Positions 1 to 8,056 of a stretch of DNA of 64,000 nt are shown here, in pieces. Location of the stretch: positions 62,001 to 126,000 of the forward strand of contig NZ_VFSU01000024.1 in NCBI RefSeq assembly GCF_006385875.1. The letters are read 5' to 3'. The notes beneath the pieces are model-generated. The model had not been told where the DNA came from. It was given only the letters and a program-made list of their open reading frames with translations, and made no database searches. Every line of letters begins with the position of its first letter. The first letter of the stretch is position 1. Both the position numbers and the translations under genes were made by a program. This DNA comes from Sandaracinobacter neustonicus. GTDB taxonomy: Bacteria > Pseudomonadota > Alphaproteobacteria > Sphingomonadales > Sphingomonadaceae.

Positions 1-1
1 G

Positions 2-703
2 GCCATGGGCCTGTTCATGCGTGTGGCGCTGGACGCTTTTTCCGGCATGATCGCGGATTGGCGGCAGATCGTGATTTTCATGTCCATCGCCTCCATGTTC
101 GTGGGTGCGGTGGGGGCCATCGGCCAGAGCAATGTGAAGCGGCTGCTGGCCTATTCCTCCATCAATAATGTCGGCTTCATGCTGATCGGCCTCGCGGCGG
201 CCAACGCCGCCGGGGCGTCGGCCGTGCTGCTCTATCTCACCATCTATCTGGTGATGACGCTCGGCTCCTTCCTCGTGGTGCTGTCGCTCACGGATGCGGA
301 CGGCAATGCGGTGGAGACGCTGGACGATCTGGCGGGCCTTGCCCGCAGCCGCCCATGGCTGGCGACGGCGCTGGCGATCTTCATGCTCTCGCTGGCGGGC
401 CTGCCGCCGCTGTTCGGCTTCATGGCGAAGCTGGCGGTGTTCAACGCCGCGGTCGATGCCGGCCTGTGGCTGCTGGCTGTGCTGGGCGTGCTCTCCAGCG
501 TGATCGCGGCCTATTATTATCTGCGCGTGGTGAAAATCCTGTTCTTCGATCCGCCAGCCGATGTGGTGGTGAACGGGGAGGGCGGGGCTGTCATCAACAA
601 CGGCATGATGATCGCGGCGGCTGTGTTCTGCTCGCCCATCGGCTATCTGCTGCTGGGGCCGCTGGCGCAGGCGACCCGCACTGCGGCGAGCAGCCTGTTC
701 TAA
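2..703 (+). CDS. nuoN: NADH-quinone oxidoreductase subunit N, C-terminal part
   Basis: This is the C-terminal end of the NuoN subunit of respiratory complex I, an antiporter-like membrane subunit that takes part in proton pumping. The frame is open to the left edge, so the true start lies outside the window. The segment NVKRLLAYSSINNVGFMLIG matches the conserved NuoN/MrpD helix in which a lysine precedes LLAYSSI. It is followed by at least four further hydrophobic segments. The stop TAA lies at 701-703, and birA begins almost at once, which fits the common alphaproteobacterial order nuo operon-birA-coaX-RNase J. Nothing looks broken. The subunit choice (N rather than L or M) rests on the gene order and on its being the last nuo gene. 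Confidence 0.93.
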   Translation, partial: AMGLFMRVALDAFSGMIADWRQIVIFMSIASMFVGAVGAIGQSNVKRLLAYSSINNVGFMLIGLAAANAAGASAVLLYLTIYLVMTLGSFLVVLSLTDADGNAVETLDDLAGLARSRPWLATALAIFMLSLAGLPPLFGFMAKLAVFNAAVDAGLWLLAVLGVLSSVIAAYYYLRVVKILFFDPPADVVVNGEGGAVINNGMMIAAAVFCSPIGYLLLGPLAQATRTAASSLF

Positions 704-718
704 CCGGCTGGGCCTGAT

Positions 719-1450
719 CTGATCCTCACCCTTCCCGAAGTCGGCTCCACCAACGACTGGCTGCGCGAAAACGCCAGCCAGTTTCCGGACGGCCAGTGGG
801 TGCGCGCCGAACGCCAGACCAGCGGCCGGGGGCGGCTGGGGCGGCAGTGGCAGATGCCGGAAGGCAATCTTGCCATGTCCGGCCTGATCCGCCCGCAGCC
901 GGGCGAGGGCAACCCCGCCGAACTGGGCTTCGTGGCGGCGCTGGCGCTGCACGATGTGATGGCGGGCCTGACGGATACCGCCCGGCTGCAGCTGAAATGG
1001 CCGAATGACGTGCTGCTGGACGGCGCGAAACTCTCGGGCATCCTGCTGGAGCGGGAGGGCGATCAGCTGGTGCTGGGCATCGGCGTGAACATCGTCGCCG
1101 CGCCGAAGCTGCCGGATCGCGCCACCATTTCGCTGGCCGATCTGGGGCTGGTGATCGCCGCTGCCGATTTCGCCGAGCGGCTGGCCGCCAGCTTCGCCGC
1201 TCGCCGCGCGGAATGGCGGGCAGGGGGCTTCGCCGCCACCCGTGCGGAGTGGCTGGCCCGCGCCCACCCCATCGGCACCCCGCTTTGGGCTTCGCAGCAG
1301 GAAGGCCGGGTGGCCGGTCGCTTCGCCGGGCTTGATCCCGATGGCGCGCTGCGGCTGGACGGCGAGGACGGGCGGGTTCATGTGATCCATGCGGGCGATG
1401 TGTGGGGTGCGCCGCCTGCCATAGGGCCAACCAATGGGGAGCGGGGCTGA
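719..1450 (+). CDS. birA: Biotin--[acetyl-CoA-carboxylase] ligase, short form, apparent CTG start
   Basis: Biotin protein ligase activates biotin as biotinyl-5'-AMP and transfers it to the carboxyl-carrier lysine of acetyl-CoA carboxylase. Visible motifs are GSTND near the N-terminus, the adenylate-binding loop RQTSGRGRLGRQW, then LKWPNDVLLDGAKLSGILLE and GIGVNI, and a C-terminal SH3-like part. The DNA-binding HTH of E. coli BirA is absent, so this is a monofunctional short ligase of about 243 residues. In-frame codons between the nuoN stop (701-703) and the STND motif include no ATG, GTG or TTG. CTG at 719 gives an N-terminus that fits the family (M-I-L-T-L-P-E-V-G-S-T-N). The first conventional start, GTG 797 or ATG 800, would remove STND. 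It overlaps coaX by one base (TGATG at 1448-1452). Confidence 0.9.
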   Translation: MILTLPEVGSTNDWLRENASQFPDGQWVRAERQTSGRGRLGRQWQMPEGNLAMSGLIRPQPGEGNPAELGFVAALALHDVMAGLTDTARLQLKWPNDVLLDGAKLSGILLEREGDQLVLGIGVNIVAAPKLPDRATISLADLGLVIAAADFAERLAASFAARRAEWRAGGFAATRAEWLARAHPIGTPLWASQQEGRVAGRFAGLDPDGALRLDGEDGRVHVIHAGDVWGAPPAIGPTNGERG

Positions 1451-2271
1451 TGCTGCTCGCAATCGATGTGGGGAACACCAACATCATGTTCGCGCTGGTG
1501 GCGGATGGCGAGATCGCCTTTCGCTGGCGGATCTCCACCGATGCCAAGCGCACGGCGGATGAATATGCCGTCTGGCTGAACCAGCTGATGCAGATGCAGG
1601 GGCTGGATCGCAACGCCATCGACGATGTGATCATCGCCAGCGTGGTGCCGCAGACTCTGTTCAACCTGCGCGGCCTCGCCCGGCATTTCGCCAATGTGGA
1701 ACCGATGGTCGTCGGCGCGCCGGGCGTGGACTATGGCATGCCCATCAACCTGCCCAATCCGGCGGAAGTGGGGGCAGACCGGGTGGTGAACGCCGTCGCC
1801 GCGCACGCCATCTGGCCGGGCGATCTCATCATCATCGATTTCGGCACCGCCACCACCTTCGATGTCGTTTCCGCCAGCGGCAGCTATGAAGGCGGCGTGA
1901 TCGCGCCGGGCATCAACCTGTCGATGGATGCGCTCTACAGGGCCGCCGCCAAGCTGCCGCGCATCGCCGTGGAGCCGCCCTCGCAAGGGCTGGGCGTGAT
2001 CGGCAAGGGCACCGTGCACGCCATGCAATCGGGCGTGTTCTGGGGCTATGTCGGCCTGATCGAGGGCCTTGTGTCGCGCATGACGGCGGAAATCCTCGGC
2101 GGCGAGCGCAGCCTGTTCGCGGGGCAAAGCGTCACGGTGATCGCAACCGGCGGCCTTGCGCCATTGTTCAGCCGCCATACCGACGCTATCTCTCATGTAG
2201 ACCCGGACCTGATGATTAAGGGACTGGCGCGCATTCACGCGGCCAACCGGGGCGCTTTCGGAAAGGCCTGA
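1450..2271 (+). CDS. coaX: Type III pantothenate kinase
   Basis: CoaX phosphorylates pantothenate in the first step of coenzyme A synthesis. It belongs to the type III (ASKHA-fold) family, which depends on a monovalent cation and is not feedback-inhibited by CoA. The protein of about 273 residues opens with the phosphate loop AIDVGNTNIMFALV. It also carries GADRVVNAVAA and IDFGTATTFDVV, all hallmarks of the family. The frame is open further upstream, but ATG 1450 overlaps the birA stop and places DVGNTN at residues 6-11 as usual. RNase J follows after 5 bases. The panC gene of the same pathway is at 35793-36635. Confidence 0.95.
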   Translation: MLLAIDVGNTNIMFALVADGEIAFRWRISTDAKRTADEYAVWLNQLMQMQGLDRNAIDDVIIASVVPQTLFNLRGLARHFANVEPMVVGAPGVDYGMPINLPNPAEVGADRVVNAVAAHAIWPGDLIIIDFGTATTFDVVSASGSYEGGVIAPGINLSMDALYRAAAKLPRIAVEPPSQGLGVIGKGTVHAMQSGVFWGYVGLIEGLVSRMTAEILGGERSLFAGQSVTVIATGGLAPLFSRHTDAISHVDPDLMIKGLARIHAANRGAFGKA

Positions 2272-2276
2272 CCGTT

Positions 2277-3932
2277 TTGACACCCGGTGACGAACTGATT
2301 TTCCTGCCTCTGGGCGGGTCCGGCGAGATTGGCATGAACGTCAATCTCTATGGCTGCCGTGGCAAGTGGATCATGTGCGACCTCGGGATGACGTTTGCCG
2401 ACCCGTCTTTGCCCGGCGTGGACCTTGTGCTTCCGGACCTGCAGTTCATCGAGGAGCGGCGCGACGATCTGCTGGGCGTGATCCTGACGCACGGCCATGA
2501 AGATCATATCGGCGCCATCCCCTATCTGGCGGGCGAACTGGGCGTGCCGCTCTATGCCACCCCCTTCACCGCCGGCCTCATCCGCCGCAAGCTGGAGGAG
2601 GAAGGCATCGCCGACGATGTGAAGCTGAACATCATTCCCATGGGCGGCAGCTTCGATCTGGGGCCGTTCCGGATCGGCTATGTGGCGCTCGCCCATTCGA
2701 TCCCCGAAGGCAATGCGCTGGTGATCGACACGCCTTATGGCCGCCTGTTCCACACCGGGGACTGGAAGCTGGACGCGAAGCCCATCTTGGGCGACCCGGC
2801 CTCCGCCGAAGAACTGACCGCCATCGGCGACAATGGCGGCAAAGGCACGCTGGCGCTGGTGGGGGACAGCACCAACGTCTTCAACGCCGAGCCATCGGGC
2901 AGTGAATCGCAGGTGTTCGACGGGCTGATGCAATTGGTGAAAAGCCGCAAGCGCGGCCGCGTCGTCGTCACCACCTTCGCCTCCAACGCCACGCGCATCC
3001 ACACGCTGGGCGAAGTCGCCAAGGCGACCGGCCGCCGCCTCGTGGTGGCCGGGCGCTCGCTGGATCGCATCATCGCCGTCGCCCGCTCCACCGGTTACCT
3101 GCGCGATTTCCCCGAAACGCTCAGTCAGGATGCCGCAGGCGATGCCGCGCCGGAATCGCTGCTGATTGTGGTGACGGGCACGCAGGGCGAGCCGCAGGCC
3201 GCGCTCGCCAAGATCGCCGACGGCAACCACCCCTATATCAAGCTGCAGGCGGGTGACCTCGTCGTCTATTCCTCCAAGCAGATTCCCGGCAACGAACTGG
3301 CGATCGGCAAGGTGCAGAACGCGCTGGCCGCGCGCGGGATCGAGATCGTGGGGGACAGGCAGGCGCATGTCCATGTCTCGGGCCACCCCGGCCGCCCGGA
3401 GCTGGAGGCGATGTACAGCTGGATCAAGCCGAAGATTTCCGTGCCGGTGCATGGCGAGCGGCGGCACATGGAAGAACATGCCCGCCTCGCGCGCGGCTGG
3501 GGCGTGCCCGATGCCATCGTGCCGATGAACGGCTCCGTCATCCGCCTCGCGCCCGGCCGTCCGCAGGTGATCGGCCATGAACATCATGGCCGCCTCGTGC
3601 TGGACGGCGACGTGATCCTGCCCGCCGACGGCGCGACCATCGCCGCCCGGCGCAAGATGGCATGGTCCGGCCTGATGCTGGTGACGTTGGTGGTGGCCGG
3701 CAAGGGCAGGCTCGCCGCCGAGCCGCGCGTGATCGCCAAAGGCGTGCCGGTGGAGGAGGATGAGGAAGCCTTCCTCGCCGAAGCCGCCGATGCCGCTGCA
3801 GCGACCTTTAAAAAATATGGCATGGCAGACCGCCGCAGGCTGGAAGACGAAGTGAAAATCGCCGTCCGCCGCGTCGCCCGCCAGTGGACCGGCAAGAAGC
3901 CGCCCACCGAAGTGCAGATCATCAGCATCTGA
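2277..3932 (+). CDS. rnj: Ribonuclease J
   Basis: This is a metallo-beta-lactamase/beta-CASP RNase with 5'-3' exonuclease and endonuclease activity, used in mRNA decay and rRNA maturation. The zinc-binding signature THGHEDH is at residues 71-77, followed by IGAIPYL. The beta-CASP part is marked by GDSTNVF, TTFASNATRI and VSGHPGRPE. At 551 residues it has normal length. The TTG start at 2277 is chosen because the purine-rich stretch GGAAAGG lies about 10 bases upstream and the conserved LPLGGSGEIGMN follows directly. It is probably cotranscribed with coaX and the DUF1467 gene. Confidence 0.95.
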   Translation: MTPGDELIFLPLGGSGEIGMNVNLYGCRGKWIMCDLGMTFADPSLPGVDLVLPDLQFIEERRDDLLGVILTHGHEDHIGAIPYLAGELGVPLYATPFTAGLIRRKLEEEGIADDVKLNIIPMGGSFDLGPFRIGYVALAHSIPEGNALVIDTPYGRLFHTGDWKLDAKPILGDPASAEELTAIGDNGGKGTLALVGDSTNVFNAEPSGSESQVFDGLMQLVKSRKRGRVVVTTFASNATRIHTLGEVAKATGRRLVVAGRSLDRIIAVARSTGYLRDFPETLSQDAAGDAAPESLLIVVTGTQGEPQAALAKIADGNHPYIKLQAGDLVVYSSKQIPGNELAIGKVQNALAARGIEIVGDRQAHVHVSGHPGRPELEAMYSWIKPKISVPVHGERRHMEEHARLARGWGVPDAIVPMNGSVIRLAPGRPQVIGHEHHGRLVLDGDVILPADGATIAARRKMAWSGLMLVTLVVAGKGRLAAEPRVIAKGVPVEEDEEAFLAEAADAAAATFKKYGMADRRRLEDEVKIAVRRVARQWTGKKPPTEVQIISI

Positions 3933-3966
3933 TTGCGCGCAGCCCCCTGATGCCCCGGATTCTGTA

Positions 3967-4257
3967 ATGCCCTGGTATTCGGCCCTTGCCATCTACATGC
4001 TGTTCTGGGTGTTCACCCTGTTCCTCGTCCTGCCCTACGGCGTGCGCACCTCCCGCGAATTGGGCGAGGCGCAAGTGCCCGGGCAGGCCGACAGCGCGCC
4101 ACACCAATTCTCCCTGCCGCGCAAGCTGCTGTGGACCACGCTGATCTCCGCCCTGTTCTTCGGCCTGTTCTGGCTGAACTGGAACACCGGATGGATCACC
4201 CGCGCCGATCTGGACGCCCTGCTGCCAAAATCCGGCCGCTCGCTGCCGCCGGTTTAG
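3967..4257 (+). CDS. DUF1467 small membrane protein
   Basis: A 96-residue protein with two hydrophobic segments (about residues 5-22 and 56-74) joined by a loop that contains LPYGVRTSRE. It matches the DUF1467 family, which is found next to RNase J or proS in alphaproteobacteria. Its function is not known. It lies 34 bases after RNase J in the same direction and is probably in that transcript. The gene that usually follows in relatives (proS) is not present; a repeat-rich gap follows instead. Confidence 0.85.
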   Translation: MPWYSALAIYMLFWVFTLFLVLPYGVRTSRELGEAQVPGQADSAPHQFSLPRKLLWTTLISALFFGLFWLNWNTGWITRADLDALLPKSGRSLPPV

Positions 4258-4294
4258 CCGCGGCGGGGGGAGGGGGCCGAGCGGGCAGGTTTTT

Positions 4295-4465
4295 TTGCCT
4301 CCGGCGGGCAGGGAAATGATTTCCCTGCACCCTCGAAATTCACGTCGCGGCTCAACTCCAGCGCCGTGCAGGTGATCAGATTCCATTGCCTGCGGCGCTA
4401 CGCAGCTCTCTCCCCCTGCAAGGGGGAGAGATGGAGAGGGGGTGTCACCGGTTGGCCTGATCCAC
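4295..4465 (+). repeat. Dispersed repeat block A, copy 1
   Basis: A stretch of about 171 bases that is closely similar to 28121-28290 in the same orientation. It contains a perfect palindrome pairing GCAGGGAAAT with ATTTCCCTGC (4308-4328), and a second hairpin in which CTCTCCCCCT pairs with AGGGGGAGAG around 4407-4430. No open frame is conserved between the copies, so it is a non-coding repeat. Confidence 0.8.
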
Positions 4466-4525
4466 AAACCTCCCCACAAACCACCACCTCAAAAACCCAC
4501 CGCCACCCCAACCCACCCCTCAACC

Positions 4526-4620
4526 CGCTCAGGCTGAGCTTGTCGAAGCCCCCAACGCAAAAGCGCAACGGTTCAGCCCCACTCACCCCACAAAGGGCTT
4601 CGACAAGCTCAGCCTGAGCG
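4526..4620. repeat. REP-doublet (REPIN-like) inverted repeat, copy 1
   Basis: Two perfect 26-base inverted arms, 4526-4551 and 4595-4620, flank a 43-base spacer. Each arm contains GGCTGAGCTTGTCGAAGCC or its complement. The same arm sequence, also as a facing pair with a 44-base spacer of different sequence, occurs at 58835-58930. Identical arms with a variable spacer are typical of REP doublets mobilised by RAYT transposases; no RAYT gene is in the window. Confidence 0.8.
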
Positions 4621-4710
4621 GAGTGGGGCCAGCCTGAGCGGGCGAAGGGATAACCGGGCCCACCCAAAAGCGCCGCAGGCGATAAACCAGCGCTCGTCAC
4701 AACCCCAACC

Positions 4711-4746
4711 GTCACCCCGGACTTGATCCGGGGTCCCGCTGTTCTG
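4711..4746 (+). repeat. Palindromic dispersed repeat (CCCCGGA-TCCGGGG), copy 1
   Basis: This copy contains CCCCGGA-CTTGA-TCCGGGG followed by a GCTGTTCT tail. Related copies lie at 5018-5051 (opposite strand) and 55683-55717. Copies 1 and 2 face each other around block B. Confidence 0.75.
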
Positions 4747-4822
4747 CAGCAACGTCGGAGACGAAAGCGCAGCCCCAGATCAAGTCCTGGGCGACGAGTG
4801 GAGAGGCGGGTGGGACACCCCC

Positions 4823-5000
4823 CGAAGCGCCGCAGGCATTAAGCCTCCAACCTTGCGCCGAGCGGATGGCCCCCACCCCAACCCCTCCCCTCGAAGCGAA
4901 GCTGACGCGAAGCGTCAACGGGAGGGGCTAAGCAAAAAGTTCGGGGGTGCAGGGGAATCATTCCCCTGCCGGGGGAGTTTGAGGGGGCAGAGCCTCCTCA
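4823..5000 (+). repeat. Dispersed repeat block B, copy 1
   Basis: This block is similar to 28312-28460. Shared parts are GAAGCGCCGCAGGC, a CGGATGGCCCCCACCCC tract, and a GGGGGTGCAGGGG hairpin followed by a GGGGCAGAGCC segment. This copy has an extra insertion rich in GAAGCG/GACGCG around 4892-4917. It appears non-coding. Confidence 0.7.
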
Positions 5001-5017
5001 ACTGCAACGTCGCCGAA

Positions 5018-5051
5018 GAACAGCTGGACCCCGGATCAAGTCCGGGGTGAC
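5018..5051 (-). repeat. Palindromic dispersed repeat (CCCCGGA-TCCGGGG), copy 2
   Basis: Inverted copy of the repeat at 4711-4746, ending just before the stop codon of the leftward gene at 5066. The hairpin could act in transcript ending or 3'-end stability for that gene, but no U-run is present. Confidence 0.75.
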
Positions 5052-5065
5052 GCGTGGAGGTCCGC

Positions 5066-7144
5066 TTACCCCTCCAGCGCTTCGCTCAGCGCCGCCGCCA
5101 GCCGCCCCTGCTCGGACCCGAGCAGGGCTGCCGCCAGCGCCGGGGCCTGCCCCTCGAACCGCTGCACGAGGGCGTCGAAGCTGCGCGTGTAATCCCGTGC
5201 GGCGCTGGCGAAACTGTCGTCCCGGGCGATCAGGTCTTTCAGCTCCTTCGCTTCGCGCTTGTCCAGCAGGGCGACGGCACGGCGGTTGAACAGGCCGCGC
5301 TCGCCCTTGCGCCATTGCGCCCAGTCCGCATCGTCCATCGGCTTTCCCAGCGCAGAGGCGATGGAGACGGAGGCGTCGGACAGCCGTTCCGTCAGCACGC
5401 CCGATGCCGCCAGCAGTTCGGCCTGCCGCGCCTCCTCGAACTGCACGACCCGGTCTGTCGAGCGTTCTTCCAGCAGCTTCAGCGTGTTGGCGAGTGCGGC
5501 CATGCTGGTGGCGGTGCGTTCTGCGGCGGATGCAGCAGCGGCTTCGGCTTCGCGCGCCTTTTCCGCGATGGGCTCGGCGAAGCTGCGGCGCATGGCGTCA
5601 TCGGCCGCGTCAGACAGTGCTTCCTTCGCTTCAGACAGAACATTGTCCAGCATTTCGCGCATGGTGCCGGTGGTTTGCGTGGCAACATCGCGCACGCGGG
5701 CCATGGCGTCCACCAGACGGGTGGCGGCCGCGAGCGAAGTGTCGCGCGTCTGTTCCTCCACTTCGCCGATGAGGCGGCTGGCCTGCTGCAATTCGGCGAC
5801 CAGTGCTTGTCCGGCAGCCTCGATCGCCTCGCGCTGGGCGGCATAGCCAAGGCTCGCGGCTTCCAGCGCGGCGCGGCTTTCGGCGATGGGGGCGGCCAGC
5901 GCCGCAGCCTTGCTGTGGGCCTTGTCGATGGCGCTGACCAACCCGTTCAGCTCGGCGGAAAGCGTTTCGGCGGCGCGCCCCGCGTCCACCGTGCGCGCGG
6001 GCAGGGTTTCGCCCAACACGTCCACCGTTTGCAGTGCGGTTTCGCGCAGGCTTTTCACGGCGGTTTCCAGCGATTGCGTGGCGGCCTGGCTGTCTTTCAG
6101 CGGCTCGGCGATGCGGCCCAGTTCGCCATTCACCCCCTGCACCCGCGACAACAGCCGCTCCAGCACTTGTCCCGAGGTATCCTGACTATGCTGCAAGCGG
6201 GCGTCCAGCAGCTTGAACGCCCGTTCCGCAGAGGCGGACAGGCTTTCCGTCAGCGCGCCCTGCGCCTTCAGCCGCCCTTCGATGGCTTCGGCCTGATTGC
6301 CGAGTTCGCGCAGCCGTTCGCCCAGTTGCGCGGTGGCGGCGGTGCCCATGGCGTCCAGCCGCTGATAGGCTTCGTTGATCTGCGCCGACATCGCCTCGCC
6401 CTGCTGGCGGGCGGCTTCGCGCTTGGCGGTCAGCGTGTTTTCCAGCAGCTCGAACAGGCTGTCGGCCTCGCTGCGGATGGCGCGCATACCCGCCTCGCTC
6501 TGGCTGCGGCCGCGGTCTGCCTGCGCTTCCAGCGTGGCGAGCGCCTGCGACAGCTGATCGGCGGATTGCGCGCCGCGTGCGCTCAGCGCGTCCAGCCCGT
6601 CTGCCACGGAGCGGGCTGCCTGTTGCGCCCGGTCTGCCTGCGCTTCCGCGACGGCCCCGGTTTCGCCCAGTGCCAGCCGCAGTCGTTCGGCGGCGGAGGC
6701 CGCCTGAGGCAGCACCGATTCGAGCACGCGGCTGGCTTCCAGCGCGCCGCTGGTGGCGGTGGTGAGATCCGACACGAGGCGCTGCGCCTCGCGTGAGCGG
6801 GATTCGAGCAGGTCTGCCGTGGAGGCGAGCAGGCCCAGATCCTTGTTCAGCGATTCCTTCAGCGCATCGATCCGCGCGGCCGCGCCGGACACGCGGGCTT
6901 CGGTTTCCTCCAGCGCATCGGACTTGTCGAGAACGGGGATATGTTCGCGGTTCTGCAGCGCAGAGGCCAGCGCATACATGGCGGCGATGGGCATCAGCAG
7001 GATGCCGACCTGCTGAACCGCTTCGGAAATGGTGTGCGGGCCGGTGCCATCGGCCGTCATTGCCCAGACGCCGAAGCCCAGCCACAGCAGGCTCAGCAGG
7101 CTCGCGATCACGAACGGAAGGCGGACGGTGGTGATTTCAGACAT
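5066..7144 (-). CDS. Membrane-anchored long coiled-coil protein of unknown function
   Basis: A protein of 692 residues with two N-terminal hydrophobic helices (about residues 8-30 and 43-62). A very long Ala/Glu/Arg/Gln-rich helical region follows (about 75-620) with clear heptad character, then a short C-terminal globular part (GKPMDDADWAQWRKGERGLF and the end). The layout resembles a membrane-tethered coiled-coil scaffold. No enzyme motif is visible, and the methyl-accepting chemotaxis signalling tip is missing although the helical region superficially resembles such proteins. It lies 21 bases after the CDP-alcohol phosphotransferase gene at 7166 and is probably cotranscribed with it, which suggests a lipid or envelope setting. 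No known family can be named with confidence. Confidence 0.8.
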   Translation of the reverse strand: MSEITTVRLPFVIASLLSLLWLGFGVWAMTADGTGPHTISEAVQQVGILLMPIAAMYALASALQNREHIPVLDKSDALEETEARVSGAAARIDALKESLNKDLGLLASTADLLESRSREAQRLVSDLTTATSGALEASRVLESVLPQAASAAERLRLALGETGAVAEAQADRAQQAARSVADGLDALSARGAQSADQLSQALATLEAQADRGRSQSEAGMRAIRSEADSLFELLENTLTAKREAARQQGEAMSAQINEAYQRLDAMGTAATAQLGERLRELGNQAEAIEGRLKAQGALTESLSASAERAFKLLDARLQHSQDTSGQVLERLLSRVQGVNGELGRIAEPLKDSQAATQSLETAVKSLRETALQTVDVLGETLPARTVDAGRAAETLSAELNGLVSAIDKAHSKAAALAAPIAESRAALEAASLGYAAQREAIEAAGQALVAELQQASRLIGEVEEQTRDTSLAAATRLVDAMARVRDVATQTTGTMREMLDNVLSEAKEALSDAADDAMRRSFAEPIAEKAREAEAAAASAAERTATSMAALANTLKLLEERSTDRVVQFEEARQAELLAASGVLTERLSDASVSIASALGKPMDDADWAQWRKGERGLFNRRAVALLDKREAKELKDLIARDDSFASAARDYTRSFDALVQRFEGQAPALAAALLGSEQGRLAAALSEALEG

Positions 7145-7165
7145 GGCCCCTCACTTTTTCGCCCC

Positions 7166-7996
7166 TCAATCCCGCACCGCAACATCGGTGCGCGTGGATT
7201 CCGCCTGCCTCAGCCGCGCGTTGGCGGCAAGCGCCAACAGGCTGAGACCTGCAATCTCCCACAGCCAATAGCAGATTGGCTCGCCGATCAGCAGCGCCAG
7301 CCAGATCACGATCACTCGCCCGTCGGCGCTGAGCGGCGACATCAGCCGCAGCGTCTCAGCCGCGCGCGGCTGCCACTGCTGCAGCATTGCCTGCCGCTGT
7401 TCGGGCGGCGTGGCGGCCAGTGCCTGATCGAACGGGCGGGTGCGGTTGGCCAGCAGCGCTTCTGCGCGGTTGTAGAAGCGTTCGAACGGCCCGCCGGTTT
7501 CCGGGCGGACCACCGCTTCGAACTGGCCGCGCAGGCGGCGCACATAGGTCGCGCGTTCGCCCTCATAGAATTGCGCCTGCAACGCATGCGCCACGCCCGC
7601 CGCCGCCGCCAGCCCTGTCGCCAGAAGCGGACGCGGATGGGTGAGCACAAGCGCCAGATAAGTGGCGACGAAGGCGGCATAATCCGCCAGCCCGTCCAGC
7701 AGCCGCCCGATGTCGCTGCTCTTGCCAGTGGCGCGCGCCAGCTGGCCGTCCAGCCCGTCCATCACCAGCCAGCAGAGCAGCAGCCCGAACCCGAGCGTGG
7801 CAAAGCGCGGATCGGCCCAGCGGGTGAAGGCCGCGCCCGCGCACAGGCCGAATCCAAGCCCGGCCAGCGTGACGAGATTCGGGTGCAGCCCCAGCCGGAT
7901 CGCGCCGGGCAGCAGTGCGCGCGACAGGCGTGAATCAGCAAGCGATTGGGAATCGTCTCGATTTCGGGGGGGCGTGCGCCTGTCATCGCCGATCAT
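7166..7996 (-). CDS. CDP-alcohol phosphatidyltransferase family protein
   Basis: An integral membrane enzyme of the CDP-alcohol phosphotransferase superfamily, which joins a CDP-linked alcohol to an acceptor hydroxyl with release of CMP. The complete catalytic signature D-G-x2-A-R-x8-G-x3-D-x3-D is visible as DGLDGQLARATGKSSDIG followed by RLLDGLAD (about residues 80-105 from this start). Several transmembrane helices surround it. ATG 7996 is used; TTG 8005 is possible. It is transcribed away from the second CDP-alcohol enzyme at 8057 across a gap of about 60 bases. The nearby CDP-inositol-forming genes suggest an inositol-containing substrate, which is inference. Confidence 0.88.
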   Translation of the reverse strand: MIGDDRRTPPRNRDDSQSLADSRLSRALLPGAIRLGLHPNLVTLAGLGFGLCAGAAFTRWADPRFATLGFGLLLCWLVMDGLDGQLARATGKSSDIGRLLDGLADYAAFVATYLALVLTHPRPLLATGLAAAAGVAHALQAQFYEGERATYVRRLRGQFEAVVRPETGGPFERFYNRAEALLANRTRPFDQALAATPPEQRQAMLQQWQPRAAETLRLMSPLSADGRVIVIWLALLIGEPICYWLWEIAGLSLLALAANARLRQAESTRTDVAVRD

Positions 7997-8056
7997 CCTT
8001 CGCAAAAGCGGCGGCAGGCTGGCAAGCCCGCTGCTGTGCCATTAAGGACGTGGCCG

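Larger units (their letters stand above)
4258..5065. other. Repeat-rich intergenic region without a supportable gene
   Basis: About 800 bases hold no convincing gene. Small open frames here have no family features and run through repeats. In order, the gap contains repeat block A (4295-4465), a 26-base inverted pair (4526-4620), a CCCCGGA palindromic repeat (4711-4746), repeat block B (4823-5000) and an inverted copy of the CCCCGGA repeat (5018-5051). Copies of each occur elsewhere in the window. Confidence 0.8.

Noticed and set aside
2235-3992. A 585-codon minus-strand frame opposite RNase J
   Set aside because: Same reason: antisense to an intact family protein, His/Gly/Asp-rich shadow composition.
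4366-4918. Small open frames in the 4258-5065 gap
   Set aside because: They run through dispersed repeats and palindromes, show no ribosome site, and are not preserved in the second repeat copies.
5054-6796. A 580-codon plus-strand frame opposite the coiled-coil gene
   Set aside because: Composition is Gly/Gln/Arg/His-rich without motifs; it mirrors the Ala/Glu-rich coiled coil on the other strand.
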